64,000 bases of DNA from Jiangella alba (GTDB lineage Bacteria > Actinomycetota > Actinomycetes > Jiangellales > Jiangellaceae), in contig NZ_FNUC01000004.1 of NCBI RefSeq assembly GCF_900106035.1, positions 1 through 64,000 of the forward strand, given 5' to 3'. Below are positions 50,246 to 60,807 of the stretch, piece by piece. Numbering within the stretch: the stretch's first letter is position 1; the number at the start of each line of letters is the position of its first letter. A model generated the notes under the pieces. That model was not told the origin of the DNA. It saw nothing but the letters and a program-made list of their open reading frames with translations, and did no database searches. The position numbers and the translations under genes were made by a program.

Positions 50246-52078
50246 TCAGCGGCTCAGCACGTCGAGCGGCAGGTGCACGAGCGGGTCGGCGACGGCGGCA
50301 CCGGCGGCCAGCGCGGCGATCTCGTCCGCCGCCGCGGCCCGGCCGAGCAGCCACACGTCGTCGAGGTCCCCGAGCAGCTGGTTGGCGCCGTCCGGCCGCT
50401 GGCCCAGGTGCAGCCCGATGGCGGCGTCGGTGGTGACCGAGCCGGGCACCGCCGGCCCCGACGCCGCGGCGACGCCGTCGACGTAGAGCGTCACGCCGTC
50501 GTCGCCGCGGACCAGCGCCACGTGGTGCCAGGCGCCGTCGGCGAACGAGCCCGGCGCGACCAGCGTGCCGCTACCCTGCGAGGTGTCGATCAGCGCCCGG
50601 ATCCGGTTCGCCCCGGGCTCGAGCCGGACCCACCACTGGTCCCGTCCGCTCCCCGAGTTGTACGCCCACAGCAGCGCCTGGTCGGCGGCGACGTCGGTAC
50701 GGAACCAGCCGGCCGCGGTGAACGGGCCGGCGCCGACGTCGACACGAGCACTCCGCGGCACCGCGACGAAGTCGCCCGCCGCGAATCGCACCCCCGCGTC
50801 CACGGCGCCGTCGGGCACCACCACGGGCGCGCCGCCGACCACGCCGTCCAGGCCGCCCGCCGCGTCGGGCGTCGTCACGACCGGCGCCAGCCCGCGGTCC
50901 AGCGCGGCGAACGGCACCCGCGCGAACGTGATGCGCTCGTACGTCCCGGTGTCGCCGTTCTCGTACAGCACGCCGAGCGTCCGGCCGCCCGCCTCGACCA
51001 CGTCGGAGTACGCCGCCGGCCCGTCGTGCAGCACCGGCCCGCCGGTCCACGTCGCACCCTCGTCGAGGCTGTACCGCAGCTGCAGGGTCCGGCGCGCCGT
51101 CGGGTTCGCCGGGCCGGAGTACACGAGCCGGTCGCCGGCGCGCGGCAGCCGCAGCACCGAGCCCTGCACGACGGGGGTGACGATGTCCGGCTCCAGCGCG
51201 TACGGCGCGTCGAAGGTCTCGCCGCCGTCACTGCTGGTGGTCGTCGCGCGGGTGCCGACGCCGGTGCCGTTCTGGTCGCGCGCGTTGAAGTAGAGCGTGC
51301 CGTCGGCAAGCTCCGTGACGGTGTTCTCGTTCGGGTTCACGACGCCGGCCAGCGGGGTGTCGACGTCGCCGAGCTGCCAGGTCAGGCCGCCGTCGTCGCT
51401 GTAGAGGGAGTGCGCGCCGTAGTACTTCGCCTCCTGCCCGGTGTCGGACGAGCCGGGCGGCGGGCTGGTCGAGTGGTTCGCGGCCGCGACGAGCCGCCCG
51501 CGGTGCTCGCCGTGCTCCAGCGCGATGGCATGCACCGGCCCGGTGGCGTACCAGCGCCACTCGGGCAGCTTGGTGGCGGCCGTGATGTCCTGTGCGGCCG
51601 ACCAGCTCGCGCCGTCGTCGCTGCTGCGCTGGACGAACACGCGGCGGCTCTGCTCGGGCGTGACCTCGCCGCGCATGATCGCGGCCTCGCTGGCGTCGCC
51701 GGCGTTGTGGGTGCTGAGCAGGACGACGTCGCCGGTCGCGGGGTCGACGACGGGCGTCGGGTTGCCGAAGACGTTCGCGCCGTTGTCGCCGACCACCTGC
51801 AGCGGACCCCACGTGCGGCCGTCGTCGTGCGAGCGGCGCAGCACCAGGTCGATGTCGCCGGTGTCGCCCCCGCCGCCGACCCGGCCCTCGGCGAACGCGA
51901 GCAGCGTCCCGGCCTCGGAACGGACGATGGCGGGAATGCGGAACGTGTCGTAACCCTCGGCGCCTGACTCGAAGACGACGGTCTGCCGGATCGGCGGCGA
52001 CGCCTGAGCAGGGGCGTGAGCTGCGAGAACGGCCGCTGGGAGCGCGAGAACGAGGGCCAGGACGACGGGCCGGCGCAT
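50246..52078 (-). CDS. Secreted exo-alpha-sialidase (GH33) with C-terminal LamG-type domain
   Basis: 610 residues from ATG 52078 (AAGGAGA upstream). Sec signal MRRPVVLALVLALPAAVLA, then a six-bladed sialidase propeller: the FRIP motif appears as DTFRIPAIVRSE with its Arg, and five Asp boxes are visible (SHDDGRTWG, SSDDGASWS, SDDGGLTWQ, SSDGGETFD, SLDEGATWT). The Tyr/Glu region near VYSGPANPTARRTLQLRY fits the catalytic pair. From about residue 430 a concanavalin/LamG-like domain (FTAAGWFRTDVAADQALLW) follows. It would release sialic acid outside the cell, and the adjacent divergent gene may then handle it. Confidence 0.9.
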   Translation of the reverse strand: MRRPVVLALVLALPAAVLAAHAPAQASPPIRQTVVFESGAEGYDTFRIPAIVRSEAGTLLAFAEGRVGGGGDTGDIDLVLRRSHDDGRTWGPLQVVGDNGANVFGNPTPVVDPATGDVVLLSTHNAGDASEAAIMRGEVTPEQSRRVFVQRSSDDGASWSAAQDITAATKLPEWRWYATGPVHAIALEHGEHRGRLVAAANHSTSPPPGSSDTGQEAKYYGAHSLYSDDGGLTWQLGDVDTPLAGVVNPNENTVTELADGTLYFNARDQNGTGVGTRATTTSSDGGETFDAPYALEPDIVTPVVQGSVLRLPRAGDRLVYSGPANPTARRTLQLRYSLDEGATWTGGPVLHDGPAAYSDVVEAGGRTLGVLYENGDTGTYERITFARVPFAALDRGLAPVVTTPDAAGGLDGVVGGAPVVVPDGAVDAGVRFAAGDFVAVPRSARVDVGAGPFTAAGWFRTDVAADQALLWAYNSGSGRDQWWVRLEPGANRIRALIDTSQGSGTLVAPGSFADGAWHHVALVRGDDGVTLYVDGVAAASGPAVPGSVTTDAAIGLHLGQRPDGANQLLGDLDDVWLLGRAAAADEIAALAAGAAVADPLVHLPLDVLSR

Positions 52079-52112
52079 GGGGTCTCCTTCGTCGGGAAGA
52101 TCCATCCCACAT

Positions 52113-52174
52113 CACATATGGGATATGTGTCAAGAACGTTGACGAACCGTCGCATCTTTGGTCGGATATCCGAC
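52113..52174. promoter_or_regulatory. Two palindromes between the divergent sialidase and mutarotase genes
   Basis: CACATAT-GGG-ATATGTG (52113-52129, perfect) lies 35 bp upstream of the sialidase start, and GTCGGATATCCGAC (52161-52174, perfect) ends at the ATG of the mutarotase gene. They are candidate operators for a shared sialic acid-responsive regulator. Confidence 0.6.
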
Positions 52175-53533
52175 ATGACGGATCTCACCCGGCGAGCAGT
52201 GCTCGCCTTGGCAGCGGCGGCCGGCCCGGCGGCGTGGGCCGCGTCGGCGCAGGCGAGTGGGGCAGCGCAGGCGGGCGCGTCGGCGGGGACGTCGGCGTCG
52301 CCCGGGACGTCGGCGACGGCGCGCGCGAGTGTGTCGGTGCCCGCCCGTAGGGTGGGCCCCACCCGGGCCGGGAGGGGTCTACCTATCACCGCACCAGGCG
52401 ACTACGACGTTCCGGCCGGCGGCCGGGCGACGTGGCGGCGGCTGCCCGACGTGCCCGCGAACGGCGTCGACTGGCACCCGGCCATCCCGGTCGGCGAGCC
52501 GTACTGGACCCAGCTCGGGCTGGCCGGGCCGATCGCCGGAGCGCACGGCGACCACCTCATCGTCGCCGGCGGGGCGAACTTCCCGGAGCCGGCGCTGACG
52601 GCGACCCGGGCGAACACGCTCGGCAAGGTGTACTGGACCGACGCGTTCGTCTACTCGCGGCGCACCGGCGCCTGGAGTGACGCCGGGCAGCTGCCCGACG
52701 CCGTCGGGTACGCGGCGACGCTGAGCACCAGCGACGGCGTGCTGGTGATCGGCGGCGAGGGCTACCGCGGCGGTCCCGGCGGCACGCTGCTGCGCCCGGC
52801 GGAGAGGTTCGCCGACGTCTACCTGCTGCGCTGGGACGGCCGCCGGCTGCACCGCACCGAGCTGCCGTCGCTCCCCCGGCCGATGTCGTACGCCGTCGCC
52901 GGCATCGTCGACGGCGTCGTGTACGTCGCGGAGGGCGCCGACTTCTACGGCCTGGACCTCGACCGTCCGGACCGCGGCTGGGCGACGCTGCCGCGCTGGC
53001 CGGGCGACCCGCGCACCGTCGCCGTCGGAGCCGCCCAGGACGGCCGGTTCTTCCTGCTCAGCGGGCGGGCCCAGCACGCGGACAAGACCTGGACGTTCTA
53101 CCGCGACGCGTACGCGTACTCACCGCGGCGGCGGCGCTGGGACCGGATCGCCGACCTGCCCTGGTGCGTCACCGCGGGCCTCGCCCACCCCGTCGGCCGG
53201 ACCGGGCTGGTCGCCGGCGGCGGCGACAAGGACATCGACCGCTGGAACCTCATCGAGCGCCACGTCGCGCTGCGCAACGCGGCGCCGCCCGGGTCGGCGG
53301 AGTGGCAGCGCCAGAACGACGTCGTCACCTGGATCTACGACCACCACACCGGCTTCAACGGCGAACTGCTGCACTACGACACCCGCCGCGACCGCTGGAG
53401 CGTCGACGGCTGGTTCCCCGGTCCGCCGCCCGCCACCACCCCGGCCGTCGACTGGGACGGCGACCTGGTCGTCGCGAGCGGTGAGGTCGGCCCCGGCATC
53501 CGGACGCCGCGGGTCTGGCAGGCGAGCTTCTGA
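52175..53533 (+). CDS. Secreted sialate mutarotase-like kelch propeller protein
   Basis: 452 residues from ATG 52175. The N-terminus (MTDLTRRAVLALAAAAGPAAW) is a Tat-type signal with twin Arg, followed by an Ala/Ser linker and, within the coding frame, an exact 49-bp repeat (52332-52380) read as VPARRVGPTRAG. From about residue 90 the protein is a kelch-like propeller with repeats such as LSTSDGVLVIGGEGYRGG and VDGVVYVAEGADFYG, matching the cyclically permuted mutarotase group (N-acetylneuraminate epimerase NanM-like). It probably interconverts sialic acid anomers released by the divergent sialidase. Confidence 0.8.
   Translation: MTDLTRRAVLALAAAAGPAAWAASAQASGAAQAGASAGTSASPGTSATARASVSVPARRVGPTRAGRGLPITAPGDYDVPAGGRATWRRLPDVPANGVDWHPAIPVGEPYWTQLGLAGPIAGAHGDHLIVAGGANFPEPALTATRANTLGKVYWTDAFVYSRRTGAWSDAGQLPDAVGYAATLSTSDGVLVIGGEGYRGGPGGTLLRPAERFADVYLLRWDGRRLHRTELPSLPRPMSYAVAGIVDGVVYVAEGADFYGLDLDRPDRGWATLPRWPGDPRTVAVGAAQDGRFFLLSGRAQHADKTWTFYRDAYAYSPRRRRWDRIADLPWCVTAGLAHPVGRTGLVAGGGDKDIDRWNLIERHVALRNAAPPGSAEWQRQNDVVTWIYDHHTGFNGELLHYDTRRDRWSVDGWFPGPPPATTPAVDWDGDLVVASGEVGPGIRTPRVWQASF
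52332..52380 (-). repeat. 49-bp dispersed palindromic repeat, copy 2
   Basis: Reverse complement of 42885-42933, identical over all 49 bases. It lies in the linker between the Tat signal and the propeller of the mutarotase gene. Confidence 0.85.
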
Positions 53534-53689
53534 GGGACGCAGGGCGACACCCAGAATCGAGAGCGTTCCGATGATCTCGATGAGCAACTTCCGCAGATCG
53601 CTGGAGATCTCCCCCAGGACCTCGGTGTGCTCACGCAGCTTTCGCAGCCTGCACAGCATCGATCGCTCTCGCCTGTTGTTGTGGGCCAC
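53120..53689 (-). CDS. Doubtful small ORF starting with a good ribosome site
   Basis: A GTG at 53689 is preceded by GGGAGG at 7-base spacing. Its first 50 or so codons (53534-53689, outside any other gene) have strongly coding-like codon use and give a helical segment (CRLRKLREHTEVLGEISSDL, then RKLLIEIIGTLSILGVALRP). After that the frame runs antisense to the mutarotase gene for 414 bp and becomes low-quality. Either the true gene is short and has lost its stop, or it is a remnant. I would trust only the first part. Confidence 0.35.
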   Translation of the reverse strand: MAHNNRRERSMLCRLRKLREHTEVLGEISSDLRKLLIEIIGTLSILGVALRPSEARLPDPRRPDAGADLTARDDQVAVPVDGRGGGGRRTGEPAVDAPAVAAGVVVQQFAVEAGVVVVDPGDDVVLALPLRRPGRRRVAQRDVALDEVPAVDVLVAAAGDQPGPADGVGEARGDAPGQVGDPVPAPPPR

Positions 53690-53868
53690 TCGAATGCCTC
53701 CCTGAGTGCTGAGGGCACCGGTGAACCGCTCTAACAGTCCGCCCGGTAGCCCATCTCTGGACTACGCCGGGCGAATTCCCGATGTAGTTAGCCCATCGGG
53801 ACGACAGCTGGTCAATCGCTAGTCTGGTTGTGGCTGGAGTAGGTGCTCTAACACCGCTGATCCCGGCC

Positions 53869-53908
53869 AAGCCCCGGTGCGTGCTGTTGTGGCCGCGCGC
53901 CGGGGCTT
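53869..53908 (-). terminator. Hairpin downstream of the DUF2891 gene
   Basis: AAGCCCCGGTGCG (53869-53881) pairs with CGCGCCGGGGCTT (53896-53908) with one wobble. It starts 9 bases after the DUF2891 stop. The remaining sequence from 53690 to 53868 holds no gene that I can support. Confidence 0.6.
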
Positions 53909-53916
53909 CTTCGTGC

Positions 53917-54936
53917 CTACGCCGTCAGGTAGCCGACGGCGTAGGCGGCGAGCCAGTGCTCGACCATGTAGTCGCCGCCGACGACGTAGGGCAGGCCGGC
54001 TTCTGCGTGCACGACAGCCGACGCCGCCAGGGCGGAGGCGGCCGCGGACCCGGCGGGCAACACGTCCGCCAGCGCCACCATCGACCACGCCCGGCTGAGG
54101 TTCAGCCCGGCCAGGTGCGCGAGCTGCCCGTCCGACGGGTCGGAGACGGTGACCGGCGCGAACAGCTGCGCCGGAGCCGACGACGCCGCGCCGGGCAGGA
54201 ACGCCGCGAACCACGCCGCGAACTCGGCCGGCGGCAGCACCCGCGCCACCAGCTCGGCCTCGGCCAGCGCCGGCGAGAGGAAATCGCTGCCGGACGGCTC
54301 GTAGTGCGCCGGATAGTCGGTGTCGTCGACGTACCAGCGCCGGACGGCGTCGTCGATCGCCGTCCGCAGCTCGCCGGACGCCCCGTCGTACGAGCGCAGC
54401 AGCCCGAACGCCGAGTTCGGGTGCAGCCCGCCGCGCACCGGATAGGTCTGCGCCGGCAGCCAGCCCACCAGGTTCGCCGTCAGCACGTCGGCCAGCGGGC
54501 GGACGGCGGCGGCCCAGGCGTCGGCGTCCGGGTCGGACCACGCGGCCAGCTCGTGCGCCAGCGTCAGCAGCCAGCCCCAGCCGTACGGACGCTCCCGCGC
54601 GCGGCCCGGCCCGGACGCGAAGAACTCGGCCTCCCGCGCCAGGTTCGACGGGGTCAGGTGCGCGCCCAGCCCCGCCCGCACCTCGTCGGCCAGCGCCGCA
54701 GGCAGGGCGGAACCGGCCAGCCGGAGCAGCCGCACCAGCACCCAGTGCATCTCGACCGCCGAATGCCAGTCCAGCGAGCCGTAGAACGCCGGATGCTGGT
54801 CGCGGTGCAGCGGATACGGCCCCGGCTCGACGGCGTAGACGATCGGCAGGTGCGGGTACTCGCGGTCGATGCAGGCCAGCGCCGTGCGCGCGTAGTCGGC
54901 AGCGTTCCCCCTCAGCACGTCGAAGCGGGCGCTCAT
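53917..54936 (-). CDS. DUF2891 family protein
   Basis: 339 residues from ATG 54936, with GAGGGAGC upstream. Conserved opening (YARTALACIDREYPHLPIVY) and a Trp/His-rich helical core: YGSLDWHSAVEMHWVLVRLL, GWGWLLTLAHELAAWSD, and FLSPALAEAELVARVLP, typical of DUF2891 and (alpha/alpha)-barrel-like. No signal peptide. The DUF2891 family has no established function. The start overlaps the stop of the lipoprotein gene upstream (ATGA, 54933-54936), so the two are co-translated. Confidence 0.85.
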   Translation of the reverse strand: MSARFDVLRGNAADYARTALACIDREYPHLPIVYAVEPGPYPLHRDQHPAFYGSLDWHSAVEMHWVLVRLLRLAGSALPAALADEVRAGLGAHLTPSNLAREAEFFASGPGRARERPYGWGWLLTLAHELAAWSDPDADAWAAAVRPLADVLTANLVGWLPAQTYPVRGGLHPNSAFGLLRSYDGASGELRTAIDDAVRRWYVDDTDYPAHYEPSGSDFLSPALAEAELVARVLPPAEFAAWFAAFLPGAASSAPAQLFAPVTVSDPSDGQLAHLAGLNLSRAWSMVALADVLPAGSAAASALAASAVVHAEAGLPYVVGGDYMVEHWLAAYAVGYLTA

Positions 54937-55466
54937 CCGGCCGCTCCCTCGGGGTCGATCGGCGCGCCGTCTCCGGACGGCGGGAGGTCGCCGCGCTCGA
55001 CCGGGGCGCCACCGTCGGGGGCGTCGGCGAACAGCGCGGCCAGCTCGTCCGCCGACGGCGCGTGCGCGCCGTCGACCGCGGCGCGCAGCGTGTCCTCGTC
55101 GACGGCGTCCGCGGCTGCCGACAACCGCACCGCGACGCCGTCGTGCACCGCGACGCACTCGTGCTGGTCGCCGGCGACGACGCAGCCGGGGTCGGCCGCG
55201 CCGCGCGGGTCGGTGGTGAGCATCGCCATGCGGCCGTCAGGCGCGGCGTAGGCGACCCCGAAGCCGGCATCGCCCATCACCCCGGCCGACTGGGAGGCCG
55301 GCTCGAAGCCGGCCAGCGAGACCGCGTAGACGACGTCGGGCTCGACGCCGATCGAGGCCGCCCGGGCTGCCAGTTCGTCCGCGTCGGCCGGGCCGGACGA
55401 CCCGCACGCGGCCGTGACCAGCAGCGGCAGCAACAGGAGGATCCGGCGGCGCGTCACGCCGGACAT
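54933..55466 (-). CDS. Hypothetical lipoprotein, coupled to DUF2891 gene
   Basis: 177 residues. Signal with lipobox LLVTAAC (MSGVTRRRILLLLPLLVTAAC), then a soluble, acidic domain with two Cys (DPGCVVAGDQHECVAVH) that are well placed for a disulfide. Low-complexity Asp/Ala/Pro sequence near the end. No recognised family. Translationally coupled to DUF2891, so the two may act together at the membrane; this is only positional evidence. Confidence 0.75.
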   Translation of the reverse strand: MSGVTRRRILLLLPLLVTAACGSSGPADADELAARAASIGVEPDVVYAVSLAGFEPASQSAGVMGDAGFGVAYAAPDGRMAMLTTDPRGAADPGCVVAGDQHECVAVHDGVAVRLSAAADAVDEDTLRAAVDGAHAPSADELAALFADAPDGGAPVERGDLPPSGDGAPIDPEGAAG

Positions 55467-55479
55467 CGTCTCAAAGCGA

Positions 55480-55512
55480 CGGCCCGGGCCCCCGCGCAGG
55501 GGACCCGGGCCG
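55480..55512 (-). terminator. Terminator hairpin after groEL
   Basis: CGGCCCGGG (55480-55488) and CCCGGGCCG (55504-55512) are perfect 9-bp arms with a further CCCC/GGGG inside, 18 bases after the groEL stop in the direction of transcription. Confidence 0.7.
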
Positions 55513-55530
55513 CCGGTGCAGCGATGAACC

Positions 55531-57535
<2,005 letters not shown>

Positions 57536-57627
57536 TTGTCTGACCTCCCCTTTCGCGGGATGTCACGGTGATTGCTTGTGGACCGGTCGCATGCCGCCGT
57601 CGTCGCGGGTGCCGGCGACCTCGACCG

Positions 57628-57654
57628 TTGGCACTCTCATGGTGAGGGTGCCAG
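57628..57654. promoter_or_regulatory. CIRCE element 2 (HrcA operator)
   Basis: TTGGCACTC-N9-GGGTGCCAG, a near match to TTAGCACTC-N9-GAGTGCTAA. Proximal to groES. Confidence 0.85.
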
Positions 57655-57662
57655 TCCTCAAG

Positions 57663-57689
57663 TTAGCACTCGGTCGCGATGAGTGCTAG
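57663..57689. promoter_or_regulatory. CIRCE element 1 (HrcA operator)
   Basis: TTAGCACTC-N9-GAGTGCTAG, one base off the consensus. It lies 27 bp before the start of the divergent methyltransferase gene, so HrcA bound here may affect both directions. Confidence 0.92.
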
Positions 57690-57716
57690 TCCGCGTCTGG
57701 TGAGAGGCTGACCGCC

Positions 57717-58889
57717 GTGGAGAGGGCCACGTTCGACGCGCTCAGGTCGGTGGAGGGGGCTGGGCTGCTGGCCGAGGCGAGCGCCGCCTACGGGCGCGAG
57801 GACGAGTTCGCGCTGGGCACCCGGCTGCGGCGCGCCCACGCCCCGGACCTCGTCGCGGCGGCGCTGACGCAGGCGCGGCTGCGGGCCCGCGCGGTGGACA
57901 AGTTCGCCCCTGCCGACGCGGCGCGGATGTTCTTCACGGTCGACGGCTACGAGCAGGCGACACGGGTGCGGGTGGCCCGGCACCGCGCAGAGCGGCTGGC
58001 CGCGGCGCTCGGCCGGGGCGCCACCGTCGCGGACCTGTGCTGCGGCATCGGCGGCGACCTCGTGGAGCTGGCGCGGGCCGGCCTGACGGTGACCGGGGTC
58101 GAGGCGGACGAGCTGACGGCGGCCGTGGCGGCCGCGAACGCCGCCGCGCTGGGCGTCCCGGCGCAGGTGCGGCACGCCGACGCCACCACCACCGACCGGA
58201 CGGGGTACGCGGCGGTCGTGTGCGACCCGGCCCGCCGCGGCGGCCGCGGCCGGGTGTTCGACCCCGACGCGTACCGGCCGCCGTGGTCGTTCGTGCTGGA
58301 GCTGCTGGCGGCGACGGCGTGCGTCAAGGTCGCGCCGGGCCTGCCGCACGAGCGGATCCCCGGCGGCGTCGAGGCGGAGTGGGTGTCCGAGCGCGGCGAG
58401 GTGAAGGAGGCGGCGCTCTGGTCCGGCGACCTGGCCTGCGACGGCGTCAGGCGGCGGGCGACGCTGCTGCCGTCGGGCGCGACGCTGACCGACCGCGACG
58501 ACCCCGGGCCGGTCGTCCGCCCGCTGGGCGCGTACCTGTACGAGCCGGACGGCGCCGTCATCAGGGCCGGCCTGGTGACGGCGGCGGCCGCGCGGGTCGG
58601 CGGCGGGCTACTGGACCCGTCCATCGCCTACGTGACGGCCGACGCGGCGGTGGGCACGCCGTTCGCCCGCGGTTACCGCGTCCTCGACACCCTGCCGTAC
58701 GACGTGAAGGCGCTGCGCCGGTACGTCCGCGACCACGGCATCGGCGTGCTGACGGTGAAGAAGCGCGGCGTCGGCGTCGAGCCGGAGAAGCTGCGGGCGG
58801 CGGTCCGGCCGCGCGGCGAGAGGACGGCGACGTTCGTCGTCACGCGGGTGGCCGGCGCGGCGACGGTGCTCGTCGCCGACCCGCTCTGA
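57717..58889 (+). CDS. SAM-dependent methyltransferase with THUMP-like C-terminal domain
   Basis: 390 residues from a GTG at 57717. An N-terminal helical region is followed by a class I methyltransferase: SAM loop VADLCCGIGGDLVELARAG, acidic residue in VTGVEADELTAAV, and motif IV AAVVCDPARRGGRGRVFDP. The last 100 residues (LPYDVKALRRYVRDHGIGVL, VKKRGVGVEPEKLR) correspond to the THUMP-like domain seen in this actinobacterial family, so an RNA substrate is plausible. It is divergent from groES with a CIRCE element between them. Confidence 0.88.
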   Translation: MERATFDALRSVEGAGLLAEASAAYGREDEFALGTRLRRAHAPDLVAAALTQARLRARAVDKFAPADAARMFFTVDGYEQATRVRVARHRAERLAAALGRGATVADLCCGIGGDLVELARAGLTVTGVEADELTAAVAAANAAALGVPAQVRHADATTTDRTGYAAVVCDPARRGGRGRVFDPDAYRPPWSFVLELLAATACVKVAPGLPHERIPGGVEAEWVSERGEVKEAALWSGDLACDGVRRRATLLPSGATLTDRDDPGPVVRPLGAYLYEPDGAVIRAGLVTAAAARVGGGLLDPSIAYVTADAAVGTPFARGYRVLDTLPYDVKALRRYVRDHGIGVLTVKKRGVGVEPEKLRAAVRPRGERTATFVVTRVAGAATVLVADPL

Positions 58890-58901
58890 GACCCTGGGCG
58901 C

Positions 58902-59366
58902 ATGGCGGGCAAGCAGAGCGCGGGCATCCTCCTCCACCGTGACGGCGCCGGCGGCGTCGAGGTGCTGCTCGGGCACATGGGCGGGCCGTTCTGGGCGAAG
59001 AAGGACGCCGGCGCGTGGTCGCTGCCGAAGGGCGAGTACGAGCCGGACGAGACGCCCGAGGCGGCCGCGCGGCGCGAGTTCACCGAGGAGCTGGGGCTGC
59101 CGGTGCCGGACGGCGAGCTGGTCGAGCTGGGCACGGTGAAGCAGTCGGGCGGCAAGACGGTGACGGCGTGGGCGCTGCGCGGCGACCTCGACCCCGCCGC
59201 CGTCGTGCCGGGCACGTTCGAGCTGGAGTGGCCGCCGCGCTCCGGCCGCACGCAGGAGTTCCCCGAGGTCGACCGGGTCGAGTGGTTCCCGCTCGACGTC
59301 GCCCGCGAGAAGATCGTCAAGGCGCAGGCCGCGTTCCTCGACCGGCTGGCGGCCGCCCTCGGCTGA
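58902..59366 (+). CDS. NUDIX hydrolase
   Basis: 154 residues, 12 bases after the methyltransferase. Begins with SAGILLHRDGAGGVEVLLGH and GAWSLPKGEYEPDETP, and has the Nudix box GEYEPDETPEAAARREFTEE with the family's Glu residues (REFTEELG). The GPFWAKKDAGAWSLPKGE wording is typical of the NUDIX proteins linked to nucleoside diphosphate or diadenosine polyphosphate hydrolysis, but the substrate is not defined by this box. Probably co-transcribed with the methyltransferase. Confidence 0.92.
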   Translation: MAGKQSAGILLHRDGAGGVEVLLGHMGGPFWAKKDAGAWSLPKGEYEPDETPEAAARREFTEELGLPVPDGELVELGTVKQSGGKTVTAWALRGDLDPAAVVPGTFELEWPPRSGRTQEFPEVDRVEWFPLDVAREKIVKAQAAFLDRLAAALG

Positions 59367-59385
59367 GGACGGCCGCAGGCGACGA

Positions 59386-59910
59386 TCAGGCGTACATCCG
59401 CACCGGCCAGGAGCAGTCGATGAGCCGGCCGGTGCTCATGTTCTTCTCGCAGACCCGCACCAGCAGGCGCCGTCCCTCGGCGAAGTCGAAGTCGTAGACC
59501 TCCCGGTCCGTCGCTCCTTCGTTCGGCCCACTGTCGCGGTGCAGCCAGGAACGGTAGGTGCCCACACTGTTCAAGGGCCCCTCGCACCAGCTGAACAGCG
59601 CCACGACGCGGTAACCGTTCGACTTGGTGTCCACCACCTCGAGCGTCTCGTCCCCGCCGTCGAACACCGCGTGGCCGCCGCCACCGACGGGACCATCGAG
59701 AAACCAGATCCCGTCCCTGGCGTCGCCGGCTCCGCAGCGTTCCCTGTCCCCGGGCCAGTAGGGCGTTGCCGCGGTGCCCAGGTCCGCCGGAGCCGGCTCG
59801 CCGGCCGCCGCAGCGCCCGGGATCAACGCCGCGCCCACCAGAGCCGCTACCGCCAGCGCCGCCCACCTGCGTGCGCCGCGTCGCGTCGCGCGCTTCGTTC
59901 GTCCCCGCAT
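59386..59910 (-). CDS. Hypothetical secreted protein
   Basis: 174 residues. A very basic n-region (MRGRTKRATRRGARRWAALA) precedes a Sec signal ending near IPGAAAAGEP. The mature part is small, Gly/Asp-rich with four Cys (RERCGAGDA, LFSWCEGPL, LVRVCEKNM, LIDCSWPV) that probably form two disulfides. No recognised family. It is convergent with the NUDIX gene, 19 bp apart, and separated from the GDPD gene by 93 bp that hold nothing notable. Confidence 0.7.
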   Translation of the reverse strand: MRGRTKRATRRGARRWAALAVAALVGAALIPGAAAAGEPAPADLGTAATPYWPGDRERCGAGDARDGIWFLDGPVGGGGHAVFDGGDETLEVVDTKSNGYRVVALFSWCEGPLNSVGTYRSWLHRDSGPNEGATDREVYDFDFAEGRRLLVRVCEKNMSTGRLIDCSWPVRMYA

Positions 59911-60003
59911 GAGCTTCCTCCGTGTGTTCCGTCGTCAGGACGGTCACACGGTGGCGGCGGCCACTTGCCTGCCGCCTTCCTGCGCCTTTCCCGCGGCCGG
60001 AGG

Positions 60004-60702
60004 TCAGCCGAGCCGGGCGACCGCGGCGACCAGGCGGTCGACGTGGTTGCCGTAGACGGCGTCGACGCCGGTGGCGAGGAGGCGGTCGATGGACGAGCGC
60101 GACTGCGCGTCCCAGCCGAACGCGTGCACGCCCACCTCGTGGAACAGGCGCACGTAGATCGGCGTCCAGTCCAGCCAGTGCAGGTTGACGGCGTCGATGC
60201 CGCGGTCGGCCAGCGTGCGGGCCCGGCCACGGACGCCGTCCTGCAGCCGGCTGACCCGGGTGGAGTCGACCAGCCGGACGTCCGAGGCCAGCCCGCGCCA
60301 CCGCGTGACGACGGGCAGCGACGGGTGGCAGAGCCAGGTCCGCCCGGGCTCGCCGCCGGCCCGGACCGCCGCGACCACCGGTTCGAACGCGGCCGGGTCC
60401 TTGACGTCCAGCGACAGTTCGAAGTCGGTCCCGCAGGCGGCGTACAGCTCGGCCAGCGACGGCACGTGCGCCGGCAGCTCCGCCCTCGGCACCTGCGCGA
60501 TCGGCCGGCGCCCGAACCGCGGCCCCACCACGCCGTCGTGGTCGAGCACGACGACGCCGTCGGAGGTCACCCAGGCGTCGCTCTCGAGGCCGGACGCGCC
60601 CAGCCGCAGCGCCAGCTCGAACGCCGGCAGCGTGTTCTCGCGCTCCCGCGCCATGGCGCCACGGTGGGCGAACGTGATGGGCGGGACCCTCGGGACGGTC
60701 AT
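60004..60702 (-). CDS. Glycerophosphodiester phosphodiesterase (second, short form)
   Basis: 232 residues from ATG 60702, chosen because GAGAGG lies 8 bases before it; upstream starts at 60711 and 60729 are in frame. GDPD motifs: ITFAHRGAMARERENTLPAF (His-Arg, Glu), GLESDAWVTSDGVVVLDHDG (catalytic acid and second His), ELSLDVKDPAAFEPVV, and GVDAVYGNHVDRLV at the end. It is shorter and unlike the GDPD at 25297-26427, resembling UgpQ-type cytosolic enzymes. Degrades glycerophosphodiesters from lipid turnover. Confidence 0.88.
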   Translation of the reverse strand: MTVPRVPPITFAHRGAMARERENTLPAFELALRLGASGLESDAWVTSDGVVVLDHDGVVGPRFGRRPIAQVPRAELPAHVPSLAELYAACGTDFELSLDVKDPAAFEPVVAAVRAGGEPGRTWLCHPSLPVVTRWRGLASDVRLVDSTRVSRLQDGVRGRARTLADRGIDAVNLHWLDWTPIYVRLFHEVGVHAFGWDAQSRSSIDRLLATGVDAVYGNHVDRLVAAVARLG

Positions 60703-60807
60703 CGGGTGCATCCTCTCAAGTCTTGTCACGGGGTGGTCATGCTGCGAGGATTGGATCTTGAGCCAGCCCGCTCACCGTATGCCCACGCCCGACGCTGGCC
60801 GCGCCGG

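Noticed and set aside
53841-53870. AGGTGCTCTAACACC, reminiscent of a reversed tRNA D-arm
   Set aside because: No acceptor, anticodon or T-arm pairing can be made around it; only the adjacent hairpin is supported.
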